From Thiorhodovibrio frisius (GTDB taxonomy: Bacteria > Pseudomonadota > Gammaproteobacteria > Chromatiales > Chromatiaceae): a DNA stretch of 64,000 nt. Every line of letters begins with the position of its first letter. Positions within the stretch are counted from its first letter, which is position 1. The stretch spans positions 2,474,501 through 2,538,500 of the forward strand of contig NZ_CP121471.1 of assembly GCF_033954835.1 (NCBI RefSeq). Reading direction: 5' to 3'. The notes under the pieces were generated by a model that did no database searches, was not told the DNA's origin, and saw only the letters and a list, made by a program, of their open reading frames with translations. Position numbers and translations under genes: made by a program. Positions 26,465 to 36,235 of this stretch are shown here, piece after piece.

Positions 26465-27415
26465 TCACGATTTCAGCTTGCTCTTTAACTTCTCCGCTGA
26501 ATCCTCCAGTGTGTGAACGAGGTTAGATTTTTGCTTTACTGTTCGCTGTCCCTGAGTTTCATGAACCCCAAGCGTTGCTAAGGTTCTGACTTTCTTGTTG
26601 TGGCTTCCGATGACTCCAAAGCTGACTGGGATCGCTAAAAACCAGACAATGACCGCAATGGCGCCTGCTGCCAAACTCACGAGAAAGATCAGGATCATAA
26701 TTACGGCTGCAGCCCAACCTGAATAAAGCAATCCAAAAGGTCCCAACAACAAAGTTAAGACAAAGCCAAGCGCCTGGCTTTTTGAATGTGCTTCGATATA
26801 GTCAATAATCGCTTGCGCACCAGGCGTGGTTTTTGTTTGTGGTTGATCTGACGCAGGGTGAGGCTGTTCGGACTTTTCATTCCAAGACGTGGCGACTTTT
26901 TCGCCTAGCAGAGCGCGACCATAGATCGCCAAGCCTTTGGCAACTACTTCCGCAGGATTTAAGCTTTGCAAAACAATGTCATTTGGAAAAAGATCACTAA
27001 GTGTCTTGCGTGTGTAATGCATTCGCGCTGAACCACCAGCTAGAATGGAGACATTGATCCTTTTCGGAGCGACATCCGCGCGATTGAGAGCCTCCCAAGC
27101 CGGATCGGGGAAGCGATGAGTCAGTGCTGCACAGCAGGTCTCGAAATCCTGTGCAGTTAAACGCAAACGCTTTTGGATTCGTAATCCGTGTAAAGTTACG
27201 GTTGATTCCACGACATTCTGGCCATCACTTTGAGCGGCTGAGAGCTTTTCCTTGAGCATCCGGGCCGCGCGACGCAGCGCTACTACGTCGCGAGGATGCA
27301 ACTGGCGTTTTTCAATGTTTGCTTGCTCTACCAGGAAGTCATAGACCGCTTCGTCAAAGTTGCGGCCACCAAGGTCTCTAGTCCCGCCAACACCAAGAAC
27401 GCGAGGCTTTTCGTT
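26465..27415 (-). pseudogene. Membrane-anchored Hsp70-like ATPase, 3' part (split by IS)
   Basis: These 316 codons are the second part of an Hsp70/actin-fold ATPase. The phrase ISILAGGSARMHYTRKTLSDLF is the adenosine-binding motif of Hsp70 (VGGxxRxP-like). After the ATPase domain there is a Pro/Gln-rich linker and then hydrophobic segments (FVLTLLLGPFGLLYSGWAAA, IAVIVWFLAIPVSFGVIG) in place of the peptide-binding domain, so the intact protein would be tethered to the membrane. Joined to the 5' part at 29099-29707, after removing the insertion and one copy of the 7-base target duplication, it reads VAVVTTKKNEKPRVLGVGG without a break, giving a 519-residue protein. The HerA-like gene starts 172 bases downstream. 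Confidence 0.85.
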
Positions 27416-27422
27416 TTTCTTT
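27416..27422. repeat. Target-site duplication, left copy
   Basis: TTTCTTT flanks the insertion on the left and is repeated exactly at 29099-29105 on the right, as a 7-base duplication made by transposition. Confidence 0.8.
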
Positions 27423-27444
27423 CTCACGTTTCGGAGTTCAAAAA
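27423..27444. repeat. Left terminal inverted repeat of the IS
   Basis: The 22 bases are identical, in complement, to 29077-29098. Identity ends after the run of A residues. Confidence 0.9.
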
Positions 27445-27498
27445 TCGCGCTTTTGTTAAATCAAGTCTCTGTTTATTAAGCAAAAGCGGCCTCATGGA

Positions 27499-27507
27499 TG
27501 GTATAAT
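27499..27507 (+). promoter_or_regulatory. Extended -10 promoter of the transposase
   Basis: TGGTATAAT is a perfect extended -10 element (TGnTATAAT) 42 bases before the transposase ATG. No good -35 hexamer is seen at 17 bases upstream, which extended -10 promoters do not require. Confidence 0.55.
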
Positions 27508-27548
27508 GTCAAGCAGTTGAAACAAGACATCCACCCAAGAGGCCACTG

Positions 27549-29060
27549 ATGAAGACTCCCACATCCGACCTATCCTTGCCAAGTCTGACCGCATCCTTGC
27601 TGAGCGACACACGGACCCTAGCCGATAACCTGTTCGCCGACCTGTGGCGCAGCCTGGGGCTCTCCAGGCTGCTCACCAAGCTCGGGTTTCACAAGCGCAG
27701 TGGTCTGGAAGCACCGCGGATCGTCTATCTGCTGTTGATCTGGGTGTGGGTTGGGCGCGAGAGTATCGCGCTGTTCGCCCGTCAATCGCTGCGCAGTTTC
27801 GCCGATGCCCACAAGGACGCCCTGTATGATGTGCTGGCCCGCGAAGATCTCAATTGGCGCGCCTTTCATGGGGCCGTCGCGCTCAAGGTCTATCGCGCCG
27901 GTCAGTTGAAGAACAGTCCCGTACGCGCCTACGTTTTGGACGATTCCGTGAAGACGCGCCGCGGCAAACGGTTGGAAGGCGTCTCGCGGCACTTCGATCA
28001 TCTCAGTGGGCGCACCGTCAAAGGCCAGCAGGTCCTCACCTTGGGATTGGCCACGCAAGAGGCCTTCCTGCCCCTAGATAGCGACATCTTTATCAGCAAC
28101 GTCGGGGCGCACCCGCTGAAGGCGGACTTTCACGATGGCCGCAGCGTCGAGGCGCGCCGCTATGCTGAGGCACGTGATCGCACCAAGCCAGAATTGGCTG
28201 CGGACATGTTGCGCCGCGCGCTGCGTCAGGGCATCGAGGCCGATGTCCTGCTCGCCGATGCCTGGTTTGGCACCAAGACCATGATCAGCACCGCCTTGGA
28301 CCTCAACCTCACGGCGATCTTGCGCATGAAGAAAAACGCCATGAAGTACCGCCTGACGACCTGGAAGAATGGCGAGGCGCACACCGCGATGCTCGATGCG
28401 AACGGCTTGTATCAGACGAGCGTGCGCAAGCACTGGAAGACCCTCAGCGGCTTGCCCTATCAGTGCCAGTGTTTGGACGTGGAGCTGAGCCTTGAGAACA
28501 ACGGCGAGGTGCAGTGGATTCCGGTGCGCCTGCTCTTTGTCCGGGGCATCAACCAAGACGCCGACAGTCCTGCTGGGGCGAAATCCTGGGCGCTGTTTCT
28601 GAGCACCGACCGCGGTCTCTCCCCGGCGGCGATCTTGGAAACCTATGCCTTGCGCTGGAGCATTGAGGTGTACTTCAAGGAAGCCAAGCAGTCTCTGGGC
28701 TTGCTCTGGGAGCAAACCGAGACCTTTGCCTCGCATCTGGCCTCGATCCACTTAACCGCCGTGCGCTATTGCCTGCTGGCGTTCGCCCAGATCCAAGGCG
28801 CCGGGACGCGGGTCTGCGAAGTCCGCACGGCCGTCGGCACGCAGCTCAGTGAGCTCGATTTCGCCAAACGCCTGTGGGGCTTTTTCCGCGCCTTGATCGC
28901 CGAGGCCGTCGATGGACTCCAGAAGACGCTCGGGCCGGCCGGCACGCTGGTGATGAGCGCCATCGATGAGCGGGTGCAGCGATTCTTTGTCCAGGCATTG
29001 CAACTCGATGAGTTTACCCTTCGGTTAGAAGGCGTGGAGCCCGGTTCTATCGAGGCTTGA
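27549..29060 (+). CDS. IS4-family DDE transposase
   Basis: The 503-residue transposase carries the IS4 signature Y-x2-R-x3-E-x6-K (YALRWSIEVYFKEAK), whose Glu is the last residue of the DDE triad. Likely first and second Asp are in AYVLDDSVK and VLLADAWFGTK. The family catalyses cut-and-paste movement through hairpin intermediates. The ATG at 27549 has AAGAGG upstream. There is no frameshift or internal stop, so the enzyme appears functional. It is read opposite to the host Hsp70-like gene, and its stop lies 38 bases inside the right end of the element. Confidence 0.92.
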   Translation: MKTPTSDLSLPSLTASLLSDTRTLADNLFADLWRSLGLSRLLTKLGFHKRSGLEAPRIVYLLLIWVWVGRESIALFARQSLRSFADAHKDALYDVLAREDLNWRAFHGAVALKVYRAGQLKNSPVRAYVLDDSVKTRRGKRLEGVSRHFDHLSGRTVKGQQVLTLGLATQEAFLPLDSDIFISNVGAHPLKADFHDGRSVEARRYAEARDRTKPELAADMLRRALRQGIEADVLLADAWFGTKTMISTALDLNLTAILRMKKNAMKYRLTTWKNGEAHTAMLDANGLYQTSVRKHWKTLSGLPYQCQCLDVELSLENNGEVQWIPVRLLFVRGINQDADSPAGAKSWALFLSTDRGLSPAAILETYALRWSIEVYFKEAKQSLGLLWEQTETFASHLASIHLTAVRYCLLAFAQIQGAGTRVCEVRTAVGTQLSELDFAKRLWGFFRALIAEAVDGLQKTLGPAGTLVMSAIDERVQRFFVQALQLDEFTLRLEGVEPGSIEA

Positions 29061-29076
29061 GCCGGCCAGTATGGCT

Positions 29077-29098
29077 TTTTTGAACTCCGAAACGTGAG
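29077..29098. repeat. Right terminal inverted repeat of the IS
   Basis: This is the exact complement of 27423-27444. Confidence 0.9.
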
Positions 29099-29105
29099 TT
29101 TCTTT
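29099..29105. repeat. Target-site duplication, right copy
   Basis: TTTCTTT is identical to 27416-27422; within the host gene it encodes part of a Lys-Lys dipeptide. Confidence 0.8.
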
Positions 29106-29707
29106 GTCGTCACAACAGCGACATCCGAAGTGCCTCCGCCAAAGTCATAGACCACCATGGTCTGAGCTTTGTCGACGGACAAATCACCCTTGTAGTGATG
29201 GTAATAGATGACGCCCACAGGCTCTTCGCAGCCGCGCACATTTGGAAAGCCAGCATCGGTGGCGATGGTGAGCGTTTCCTCACGCTGTTTTTCAGTCCAC
29301 TCAGCCGGGTAGCCAACGACAGTCAGCAATTCCTGATTGGCGAGTGAAGCACCGTTGAAATGCTGACGTTCAATTTTCTTCCGGCATCGCCGCAGGAAGA
29401 TAATGCTAAGTTCGCGGGCGGACAGTCGCCTCTCGGCGACTTCCGACCCGGTTTTGGCTGCGCCTGCTTGACCTACTCCCATTTTGAATTCGAAGTAGGT
29501 TCGCTCCGGCGCATCGTCGATTTGCTCCCATGCTTCGGTTCCAAAAAGCTCGATCTTGCCAGCTTCGTCTAGGCGTAGCACCGTCTCTACAAAAGGCTTT
29601 CCATCGATTTCCACCATCTCAGGCTCAAAGCGCGATGCGGTGCTGGTCATGGAAAAGACGGTACAACTCGTACCAAAGTCGATACCAAGAATTTTGCTTG
29701 TTGTCAC
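29099..29707 (-). pseudogene. Membrane-anchored Hsp70-like ATPase, 5' part (split by IS)
   Basis: The first 203 codons contain the Hsp70 phosphate-1 loop (KILGIDFGTSCTVFS) and phosphate-2 loop (VVYDFGGGTSDVAVV). The segment LTVVGYPAEWTEKQREE matches the VxxVPAxF region of DnaK. The start is a GTG at 29707 with AGGAG eleven bases upstream. Reading continues out of frame into the IS, so as found the gene would give an ATPase fragment without its adenosine motif or membrane anchor. The neighbouring HerA-like ATPase, the second gene of the presumed operon, is intact, but its transcription may be reduced by the insertion. Confidence 0.87.
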
Positions 29708-29751
29708 GGTGTCGAATACTCCTGCAACTGGAAGAGATGTTAATGCGTGTC

Positions 29752-29770
29752 TGCGACAATGAATGTCGCA
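29752..29770. promoter_or_regulatory. Perfect dyad upstream of the Hsp70-like gene, possible operator
   Basis: TGCGACA-N5-TGTCGCA is a perfect 7-base inverted repeat centred about 54 bases before the GTG start of the Hsp70-like gene. Its size and spacing suit a dimeric repressor site. A leader hairpin is the alternative. No regulator gene is adjacent. Confidence 0.4.
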
Positions 29771-29969
29771 AGTGAAGATAATCAGGCGGTTCTGAGCTTT
29801 CTTGGAACAATCGGTGTCCTGTGCTGGCCGACCGAGAGCGGCGGCATTTGGTATGGTCTGGGATTTTACAACCTTGTTGCCCAGCTTTCCGTATTTTGTT
29901 GACGTTTTGAGAGATCAGCGGATTTGGGGGTACTGGACGATCAGTGGAGAGCGGATTGCGCAGCGAACG

Positions 29970-32900
29970 TCAGCGCTCAGGCGGACTGAAATGCTGCCGC
30001 AGCGCCTCAGCGGTGTGCCCAATACCGCTTTCTGAAAGCTGGTGAGGCATCCCCTCAGCCACCAGTTCTCCGCCTGCATCGCCGCCTTCCGGCCCCAGAT
30101 CAATCACCCAGTCGGCGGCGGCGATCAAATCCAGATCATGCTCAATGACCAGCACGGAGTGGCCGACGTTGACCAGTCGCATGAGTACACTGATCAGCCG
30201 CTCGACATCAGCCATGTGCAGGCCGACGGTCGGCTCATCGAGCAGGTAGAGCGTTGGGCGGATGGCGGTGCCCTCAAGGCTGGTGCGGGCTTTACCGAGT
30301 TCGCTGACCAGTTTGATGCGCTGGGCTTCGCCGCCGGAAAGGGTGGGGCTGGGCTGACCCAGAGTCAGGTAGCCGAGGCCGACGGCTTGCAGCAGTTCGA
30401 GCGGTTGGCGGATGGCGGGATGGGCGTGGAAGACTTCGACCGCCTGATTCACCGGCATGGCCAGCACCTCGCCGATGCGGTGGCTGAGGTAGCGAATCGC
30501 ATTGGTTTCGGCATTGAAACGGCGGCCGCCGCAGACTTCGCACAGATGGGTCACATCGGGCAGGAAGCTCATTTCCAAGCGCTGAAAGCCCTGGCCTTCG
30601 CAGGCCTCGCAGCGCCCGCCTTTGGTGTTGAAGGAGAAGCGGCCCGGTCCCCAGCCGAACATGCGCGCCTCGGGTGTGGCGGCGAACAGGCGGCGGATGC
30701 TGTCCCAGAAGCCGACGTAGGTGGCGGGGCAGGAGCGCGGGGTTTTGCCGATGGGGGTTTGGTCGACTTCCAGCACTCTGGCGAGGCGTTGCCAGCCGCT
30801 GAGTGAGCGGCAGCCGATGACTTCCGCGCGGCGCTGGCCTTTGCTTGCGCGCCCGGTCGGGCCGGCACTGCCGAGCAGGTTGCGCAGGGAGGCACCGATC
30901 AGATCCCGCACCAGGGTGGATTTGCCGGAGCCGGAGACGCCGGTCACGCACACCAAGCGCGCGAGCGGGATGTCCAGGTCGAGGTTTTTCAGGTTGTTCA
31001 GGGTGGCGTCCTGGATGCGCAGTTGCTGCTTGGGGTCGGGCTGGAGCTTGGATTGGGGTTTGGCATCGATTTGATCGGCTGCGGGGTCAGCGACACGCTC
31101 ATGCGCTTGCTCGGGATGGGCATGGTCGCGCGCCAGATAGCGCCCGGTGATGGACTCTGGGTTCGCTATCAGCTCGGCGGCGGTGCCGCGCGCGACCAGT
31201 CGGCCGCCATGCACGCCAGCGCCCGGGCCTAGGTCGATGATCTCCTCGGCGCGGTGCATGAATTCCTGATCGTGCTCGACCACCAGCACGCTGTTGCCGC
31301 GATCACGCAGGTCTTCGAGCGTGGTGAGCAGCCGCTGGTTGTCGCGCGCATGCAGGCCGATACTGGGTTCGTCGAGGATGTAGCAGACGCCGCGCAGGTT
31401 GGAGCCAAGCTGGGCGGCGAGGCGAATGCGCTGGGCCTCGCCGCCGGAGAGGGTGGGCGCGGCGCGATCGAGGGTCAGGTAGCCGAGGCCGACTTGTTCG
31501 AGAAAGCTGAGCCGGCCGCGCACTTCAGCGAGCAGGTCGGTGGCGATGGCCGCTTCGCGGTCATTGAGCGCCAGATCGGCCAGAAAGGCACCGGCCTGGG
31601 TGACGGTCAGGGCGGAGAGCGCGCCGATGGACTGGTCGCGAAAGCGCACTGCCAAGGCTTCCGCGTTCAGGCGCTGGCCGTGGCAGCTTGGGCAGGGTTG
31701 GGCGGTGTCGAGTTCCTGCCATTGGCGTTCCTCGCCGCTTTGCTCGGCATCGAAGCCGCTGAGCTCCACGCCGGTGCCGAAGCAGTTCGGGCACCAGCCG
31801 TGGCGGGAGTTGTAGGAAAACAGTCGGGGGTCGGGTTCGGCAAAGCCGCGCCCGCAGCCGGGGCAGGTGCGCTGGGTGGAGAAATTGCGCGCCGCGCTGT
31901 AGGGCGCGTCGACCGGTCGCACGCGCACCAGACCATCCCCAAGTTCGAGCGCCTGTTTAAGCAGGGCGCGGGATGGTTCTGGCGCGCTCGGGTCGAAACG
32001 CAGCGTCCCGACCGGCAGGTCGATGGAATGCTCGCGATAGCGGTCGAGCGCTGGCCAGGCAGCGGTCGGCAGGGGCTCGCCATCGACAACCAGATGCTCA
32101 TAGCCCTGTTTCGCCGCCCATTCGGCCAGCTCTTTATACAGGCCCTTGCGCGCGATGACCTTGGGCGCGAGCAGTTCGACCTTCTGGCCGCTGAAGCTGT
32201 CGAGCACTTGACTCAGAATGGCTTCCCCGCTCTGGGGCGCGACCGGCACTTGGCAATCCGGGCAGTAGGGTACGCCGAGTTTCACATAGAGCAGACGCAG
32301 ATAATGGTGAATCTCGGTCAGGGTGCCGAGGGTGCTCTTGCGCCCGCCGCGACTGGTGCGTTGCTCGATGGCCACGGTTGGCGGGATGCCGAAGATGGCA
32401 TCGACCTCGGCCTTGGCGGCCGGCTGCACGAACTGACGGGCATAGGCGTTGAGCGATTCCAGATAACGCCGCTGGCCCTCGGCGAAGAGCACGTCGAAGG
32501 CGAGGGTGCTTTTGCCGCTGCCGGACACGCCAGTGATCACGATAAAACGTCCGCGTTCGATGTCCAGCGACAAGTCTTGCAGATTATGCTCGCGCGCATG
32601 GCGGATGCCGATGACGCCGGGGGCTTGGGTCTCCTGAGCGGAAATCGCAGCTGCGGCCAGATAGGCTGCCATCGGTGCCTCGGCGACTCGGTCCAGCTCA
32701 ACCTGGTCCAGCTCGGCCCGTTCCTGCGCTACCGGGTTCAGCGCCGCGCTTGCCTCGGCATCTTCCCTTAATGCCTGTCCGGTGTGGCTGCGCGGATGCT
32801 GGGCGAGCGCCTCCGGCGTGCCGGTCGCGACAAGCTCGCCGCCCGCATCGCCGCCTTCGGGTCCAAGATCAATGATCCAGTCGGCCGCACGCATCAGGTC

Positions 32901-35699
32901 CAGATTGTGCTCGATGACGATCAGCGAATGGCCGGCGTCGAGCAGGCGCTGGAAAGCACCGAGTAGGGTGGCGATGTCGTCTGAGTGCAAACCTGTGGTC
33001 GGCTCATCAAGCAGGAACAGCATTCCGCCCGGTGTGTTCATGGTCCCCTTGCGCCGCCGGCCCGCCTTAGCCAGATGGCCAGCCAGCTTGAGCCGCTGCG
33101 CCTCGCCGCCGGACAGGGTCGGCACCGGCTGGCCCAAGCGCAGATAGTCCAGTCCGACTTCTTGCAGCGGTCGCAAGGCGCGGGCGATGTCTTTATCCTC
33201 ACCGAAGGCCGCCAGCGCTTCGGCCACCGTCAATTCGAGAATATCGGCGATATTGGCACCGGGCAGCGGGCTGTCTGCGGGCAGGCGGATGTCGAGCACC
33301 TCGGGGCGATAACGCTTGCCGTCGCAGTCCGGGCAGCGCAGATAGACATCCGACAGGAACTGCATCTCCACCTGCTCGAAGCCTGAGCCGCCGCAGCCCG
33401 GACAGCGCCCAGGGCCAGAGTTGAAGCTGAAATGCCCGGCCTTGAAGCCGTGCTCGCGGGCTTTTGGAGTGGCGGCGAAGCGCTTGCGCAGCGGGTCGAG
33501 TGCGCCGACGTAGCTCGCCGGATTGGAGCGCGCGCTGCGTCCAATCGGCGCCTGATCGATCAGAATCGCATCCTCGATCAGATCGGCGCCCGTAATGGCC
33601 GCGCAGTCGCCTGGCTCGGCCTCGGCGTGGCCTTTGATGCGGCTCAGGCCCAGATAGAGCACCTGATGCACCAGGGTCGATTTGCCGGAGCCGGACACGC
33701 CTGTGACCACCACCAGTTGGCGCAGCGGAAAATCAACATCCAGGCCCTGTAGATTGTGTTGTGTGGCGCCCTGGACTCGCAATGCCGGGCCATCAGGCTC
33801 GGGCGGGCAGGGCGTGCGCGCGCCGCCCACCTGGCGTCGGCCACTCAGATAGGCGCCGGTCAGGGAGTCGGGCTGGTCGAGCAGCGCCGTCGGCGGACCG
33901 TTGAACAGCAACTGGCCGCCACGCTCGCCGGGCCCTGGCCCGAGGTCGAGAATCCGGTCGGCGGCGCGGATCAACTGCGGATCATGCTCCACGACGACCA
34001 GGGTGTTGCCCTGATCGCGCAGCCGCTTGAGAATGCCGAGCACCCGGTCGAGATCGCGCGGATGCAGGCCGATGCTGGGCTCATCGAGCACAAAGAGCGT
34101 ATTAACCAGCGAGGTGCCGAGCGCCGTGGTCAGATTGATACGCTGCACCTCGCCGCCCGACAGGGTGCGCGACTGGCGATCGAGCGTCAGATAGGCCAGG
34201 CCCACGGTCACCAGATAATTCAGCCGGTTGCGGATGCTATCGAGCAGCAGCCGTAAGGCCTGGTCCATGGCGCCGGGGAATTCCAGGCCGTCGAAAAAGG
34301 CCGCCAACCGGCCAATCGGCAAGGTCATCAGATCATGCAGATTCAGCCCCGGCAGTCCCAGCCAGGCCATCTCCGGCATGTGGGCGCGCCCGTGGCGAAA
34401 GCGCGCCTGCCGATCCAGCGCCTGGTCGGCCAGCTCGTGCCCGCCGAGACGCCAGTCGAGCGCCTCGTCAATCAGGCGCGCGCCCCGGCAAACCGGGCAC
34501 ATCTCGTAGCTGCGATAACGCGACAGCAGCACCCGCACATGCATCTTGTAGGCGCGACTTTCCAGCCAGTCAAAAAAGCGCGTCAGCCCATACCAGACCG
34601 ACTGATTGGCATCTGGGGTCCAGTCGCCTTCGCCCTCGATCACCCAACGGCGGTCGTGATCGGTCAGCGCGGACCAGGGGATGTCGGTCGGAATGCCCCG
34701 GCGGTGCGCCTGTCCGATGAGATCCTCCCGCACCTCGGCATAGCCATCAGACTGGATCGGTTTGACCGCGCCTTCGAGCAGAGACTTGCTGTGATCCGGA
34801 ATCACCAGATTCCAGTCGATGCCGATCACCCGGCCGAAACCGCGACAGCTCGGGCAGGCACCGGCCGGGGAGTTGAAGGAGAACAGTCCCGGGCGCGGCT
34901 CCTGATAGCGAATATCGCAATCCGGGCAATGGCGAGCGGCCGAGAAAGGCCAGGGCGCGAGCGGCTGGCGTTCGCCATCCAGTGGATAAACCCGGAGTTG
35001 CCCGCGCCCTTGATCCAGCGCGGCTTCGATGGCCTCCAGTGCGCGCTCGCGGTTGTCTTCGCTCAGGCGCAGTCGGTCTTGAATGACCTCGATGCGCTCG
35101 GGCGACTCGCTTAAAGTTCGCGCATAGCCCTGCTGCGCCAGCAATTCCTTGACCTGTTCGACCGACAGGCTTTCCGGCACCATGACCGAGAAACAGATCA
35201 GCGCGCGCGGCGGCTGCCCATCGACAGACTGCGTCTCGCCCCGCCGCCGCAGCTCCGCCCAAATACTCGCCGGCGAATCGCTGCGCACCTCATGCCCGCA
35301 GCCATGGCAGAACAGCCGGGATGCGCGCGCAAACAGGAGCTTGAGATGATCATTCAGCTCCGTCATGGTACCCACGGTGGAGCGCGAGGTGCGCACCGGA
35401 TTGGTCTGATCAATCGCAATCGCTGGCGGAATCCCCTCAATGCGATCCGCCGCCGGTCGATCCATGCGGTCGAGAAACTGCCGCGCATAGGGCGAGAAGG
35501 TCTCGACATAACGCCGCTGCCCCTCGGCATACAAGGTATCGAAAGCCAGCGACGACTTGCCACAACCGGACACGCCAGTGACCAGGATCAGCTCACCCAG
35601 CGGCAGGTCGAGATCAAGATTCTTGAGATTATGCTGGCGCACACCGCGCAGCAGGATGTAGTCAACGGTCTGGTTAATACGAATTTTCTGTTTCGACAC
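29970..35699 (-). CDS. uvrA: Double-length UvrA excinuclease subunit
   Basis: The 1909-residue protein consists of two complete UvrA copies in tandem, twice the usual ~940. Four Walker A motifs are present (GVSGCGKSS once, GVSGSGKST three times), each with an LSGGEAQR or LSGGEVQR signature and a LDEP Walker B. Zinc-finger Cys pairs occur in every half (CPSC, CPGC...CPDC, CPNC, CEAC...CEVC). UvrA loads UvrB at DNA lesions in nucleotide excision repair. In the fused form one chain could mimic the UvrA dimer. The GTG at 35699, five bases after the STAS gene stop, gives an N-terminus close to the first UvrA strand. The longer frame would overlap the STAS gene. Close coupling with the STAS gene is likely. 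Confidence 0.9.
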   Translation of the reverse strand: MSKQKIRINQTVDYILLRGVRQHNLKNLDLDLPLGELILVTGVSGCGKSSLAFDTLYAEGQRRYVETFSPYARQFLDRMDRPAADRIEGIPPAIAIDQTNPVRTSRSTVGTMTELNDHLKLLFARASRLFCHGCGHEVRSDSPASIWAELRRRGETQSVDGQPPRALICFSVMVPESLSVEQVKELLAQQGYARTLSESPERIEVIQDRLRLSEDNRERALEAIEAALDQGRGQLRVYPLDGERQPLAPWPFSAARHCPDCDIRYQEPRPGLFSFNSPAGACPSCRGFGRVIGIDWNLVIPDHSKSLLEGAVKPIQSDGYAEVREDLIGQAHRRGIPTDIPWSALTDHDRRWVIEGEGDWTPDANQSVWYGLTRFFDWLESRAYKMHVRVLLSRYRSYEMCPVCRGARLIDEALDWRLGGHELADQALDRQARFRHGRAHMPEMAWLGLPGLNLHDLMTLPIGRLAAFFDGLEFPGAMDQALRLLLDSIRNRLNYLVTVGLAYLTLDRQSRTLSGGEVQRINLTTALGTSLVNTLFVLDEPSIGLHPRDLDRVLGILKRLRDQGNTLVVVEHDPQLIRAADRILDLGPGPGERGGQLLFNGPPTALLDQPDSLTGAYLSGRRQVGGARTPCPPEPDGPALRVQGATQHNLQGLDVDFPLRQLVVVTGVSGSGKSTLVHQVLYLGLSRIKGHAEAEPGDCAAITGADLIEDAILIDQAPIGRSARSNPASYVGALDPLRKRFAATPKAREHGFKAGHFSFNSGPGRCPGCGGSGFEQVEMQFLSDVYLRCPDCDGKRYRPEVLDIRLPADSPLPGANIADILELTVAEALAAFGEDKDIARALRPLQEVGLDYLRLGQPVPTLSGGEAQRLKLAGHLAKAGRRRKGTMNTPGGMLFLLDEPTTGLHSDDIATLLGAFQRLLDAGHSLIVIEHNLDLMRAADWIIDLGPEGGDAGGELVATGTPEALAQHPRSHTGQALREDAEASAALNPVAQERAELDQVELDRVAEAPMAAYLAAAAISAQETQAPGVIGIRHAREHNLQDLSLDIERGRFIVITGVSGSGKSTLAFDVLFAEGQRRYLESLNAYARQFVQPAAKAEVDAIFGIPPTVAIEQRTSRGGRKSTLGTLTEIHHYLRLLYVKLGVPYCPDCQVPVAPQSGEAILSQVLDSFSGQKVELLAPKVIARKGLYKELAEWAAKQGYEHLVVDGEPLPTAAWPALDRYREHSIDLPVGTLRFDPSAPEPSRALLKQALELGDGLVRVRPVDAPYSAARNFSTQRTCPGCGRGFAEPDPRLFSYNSRHGWCPNCFGTGVELSGFDAEQSGEERQWQELDTAQPCPSCHGQRLNAEALAVRFRDQSIGALSALTVTQAGAFLADLALNDREAAIATDLLAEVRGRLSFLEQVGLGYLTLDRAAPTLSGGEAQRIRLAAQLGSNLRGVCYILDEPSIGLHARDNQRLLTTLEDLRDRGNSVLVVEHDQEFMHRAEEIIDLGPGAGVHGGRLVARGTAAELIANPESITGRYLARDHAHPEQAHERVADPAADQIDAKPQSKLQPDPKQQLRIQDATLNNLKNLDLDIPLARLVCVTGVSGSGKSTLVRDLIGASLRNLLGSAGPTGRASKGQRRAEVIGCRSLSGWQRLARVLEVDQTPIGKTPRSCPATYVGFWDSIRRLFAATPEARMFGWGPGRFSFNTKGGRCEACEGQGFQRLEMSFLPDVTHLCEVCGGRRFNAETNAIRYLSHRIGEVLAMPVNQAVEVFHAHPAIRQPLELLQAVGLGYLTLGQPSPTLSGGEAQRIKLVSELGKARTSLEGTAIRPTLYLLDEPTVGLHMADVERLISVLMRLVNVGHSVLVIEHDLDLIAAADWVIDLGPEGGDAGGELVAEGMPHQLSESGIGHTAEALRQHFSPPER

Positions 35700-35703
35700 G
35701 CGA

Positions 35704-36090
35704 TCACAGCTTCTGAGTTTCGTCTCTTTCGACCATCTGCTGCATGGCGTCGAGATACTCGTCCAACTCCGCCAGGCTGGCAAAGATATCCATGGATGGC
35801 AGAGCGTTTATGATATCGAACACCTTGCGGACCGGGGGCTGAAGGTTCATGAAGCTGAGCTTGGCTTCCGTGCGCTTAAGATCTTTCTTGGCCTTGAGAA
35901 ACACGCGAATCCCCGCGCTGCTGATATAGCCCAATTGGTCCAAATCGAGCACCACGAGCTTGGGCTCAAGCGCGATCACCTCATTGAGCACTTGCTCCAG
36001 TTTTTGCGACGTATCTGAATTTAACGCGCCGACGGGATAGACGATGTAGGCGTCATCGCCTTTGGATTTGAAACTGACATTCAGGTTCAT
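35704..36090 (-). CDS. STAS-domain anti-sigma factor antagonist
   Basis: The 128-residue product is a single STAS domain. The phosphorylatable Ser lies in LDQLGYISSAGIRVFLKA, the classic SpoIIAA/RsbV position. Such proteins bind RsbW-type kinases and release a partner regulator when unphosphorylated. The ATG at 36090 follows CGAGAGACG and gives a normal N-terminus; the frame is open upstream to 36168. The stop precedes the uvrA GTG by a few bases, so the two may be co-transcribed. An RsbW-like domain occurs in this window on the ABC ATPase at 3697-4818, but nothing in the sequence links the two. Confidence 0.87.
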   Translation of the reverse strand: MNLNVSFKSKGDDAYIVYPVGALNSDTSQKLEQVLNEVIALEPKLVVLDLDQLGYISSAGIRVFLKAKKDLKRTEAKLSFMNLQPPVRKVFDIINALPSMDIFASLAELDEYLDAMQQMVERDETQKL

Positions 36091-36235
36091 GATGCGTCTC
36101 TCGGTGACTGGGATCGTGGTGGCCGATCTTGTAATCGATGCATCCAGGTCGCGCGATCCTGCTGCCATCGCGGCAGTACCCTGTTGCTTTGGGCCTTCGT
36201 TGGGAGTCTATCGACGCGGTTGGGCGGCAGCAAGC

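Larger units (their letters stand above)
27423..29098 (+). mobile_element. Complete IS4-superfamily insertion sequence, 1676 bp
   Basis: The element has perfect 22-base terminal inverted repeats (CTCACGTTTCGGAGTTCAAA plus two bases), at 27423-27444 and in complement at 29077-29098. It is bordered by 7-base direct repeats and carries one transposase gene. In the leader, GGCCTC...GGATG pairs imperfectly with CATCC...GAGGCC just before the transposase, a kind of hairpin that often blocks read-through from outside. Intact ends, exact duplications and an uninterrupted transposase suggest a recent insertion. It disrupts the Hsp70-like gene and lies in the opposite orientation to it. Confidence 0.93.

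Noticed and set aside
28766-29707. A single 313-residue reading frame running from the Hsp70-like start through the IS right end
   Set aside because: Only residues 1-203 are Hsp70-like; the rest is antisense to the transposase. It is a chimera produced by the insertion.
29802-30035. A 77-codon plus-strand frame between the Hsp70-like gene and uvrA
   Set aside because: It runs into the uvrA 3' end, has no ribosome-binding site and no recognisable motif.
31254-32771. A 505-codon open frame on the plus strand inside uvrA
   Set aside because: It is antisense to a clear UvrA coding sequence in GC-rich DNA and has no recognisable domain.
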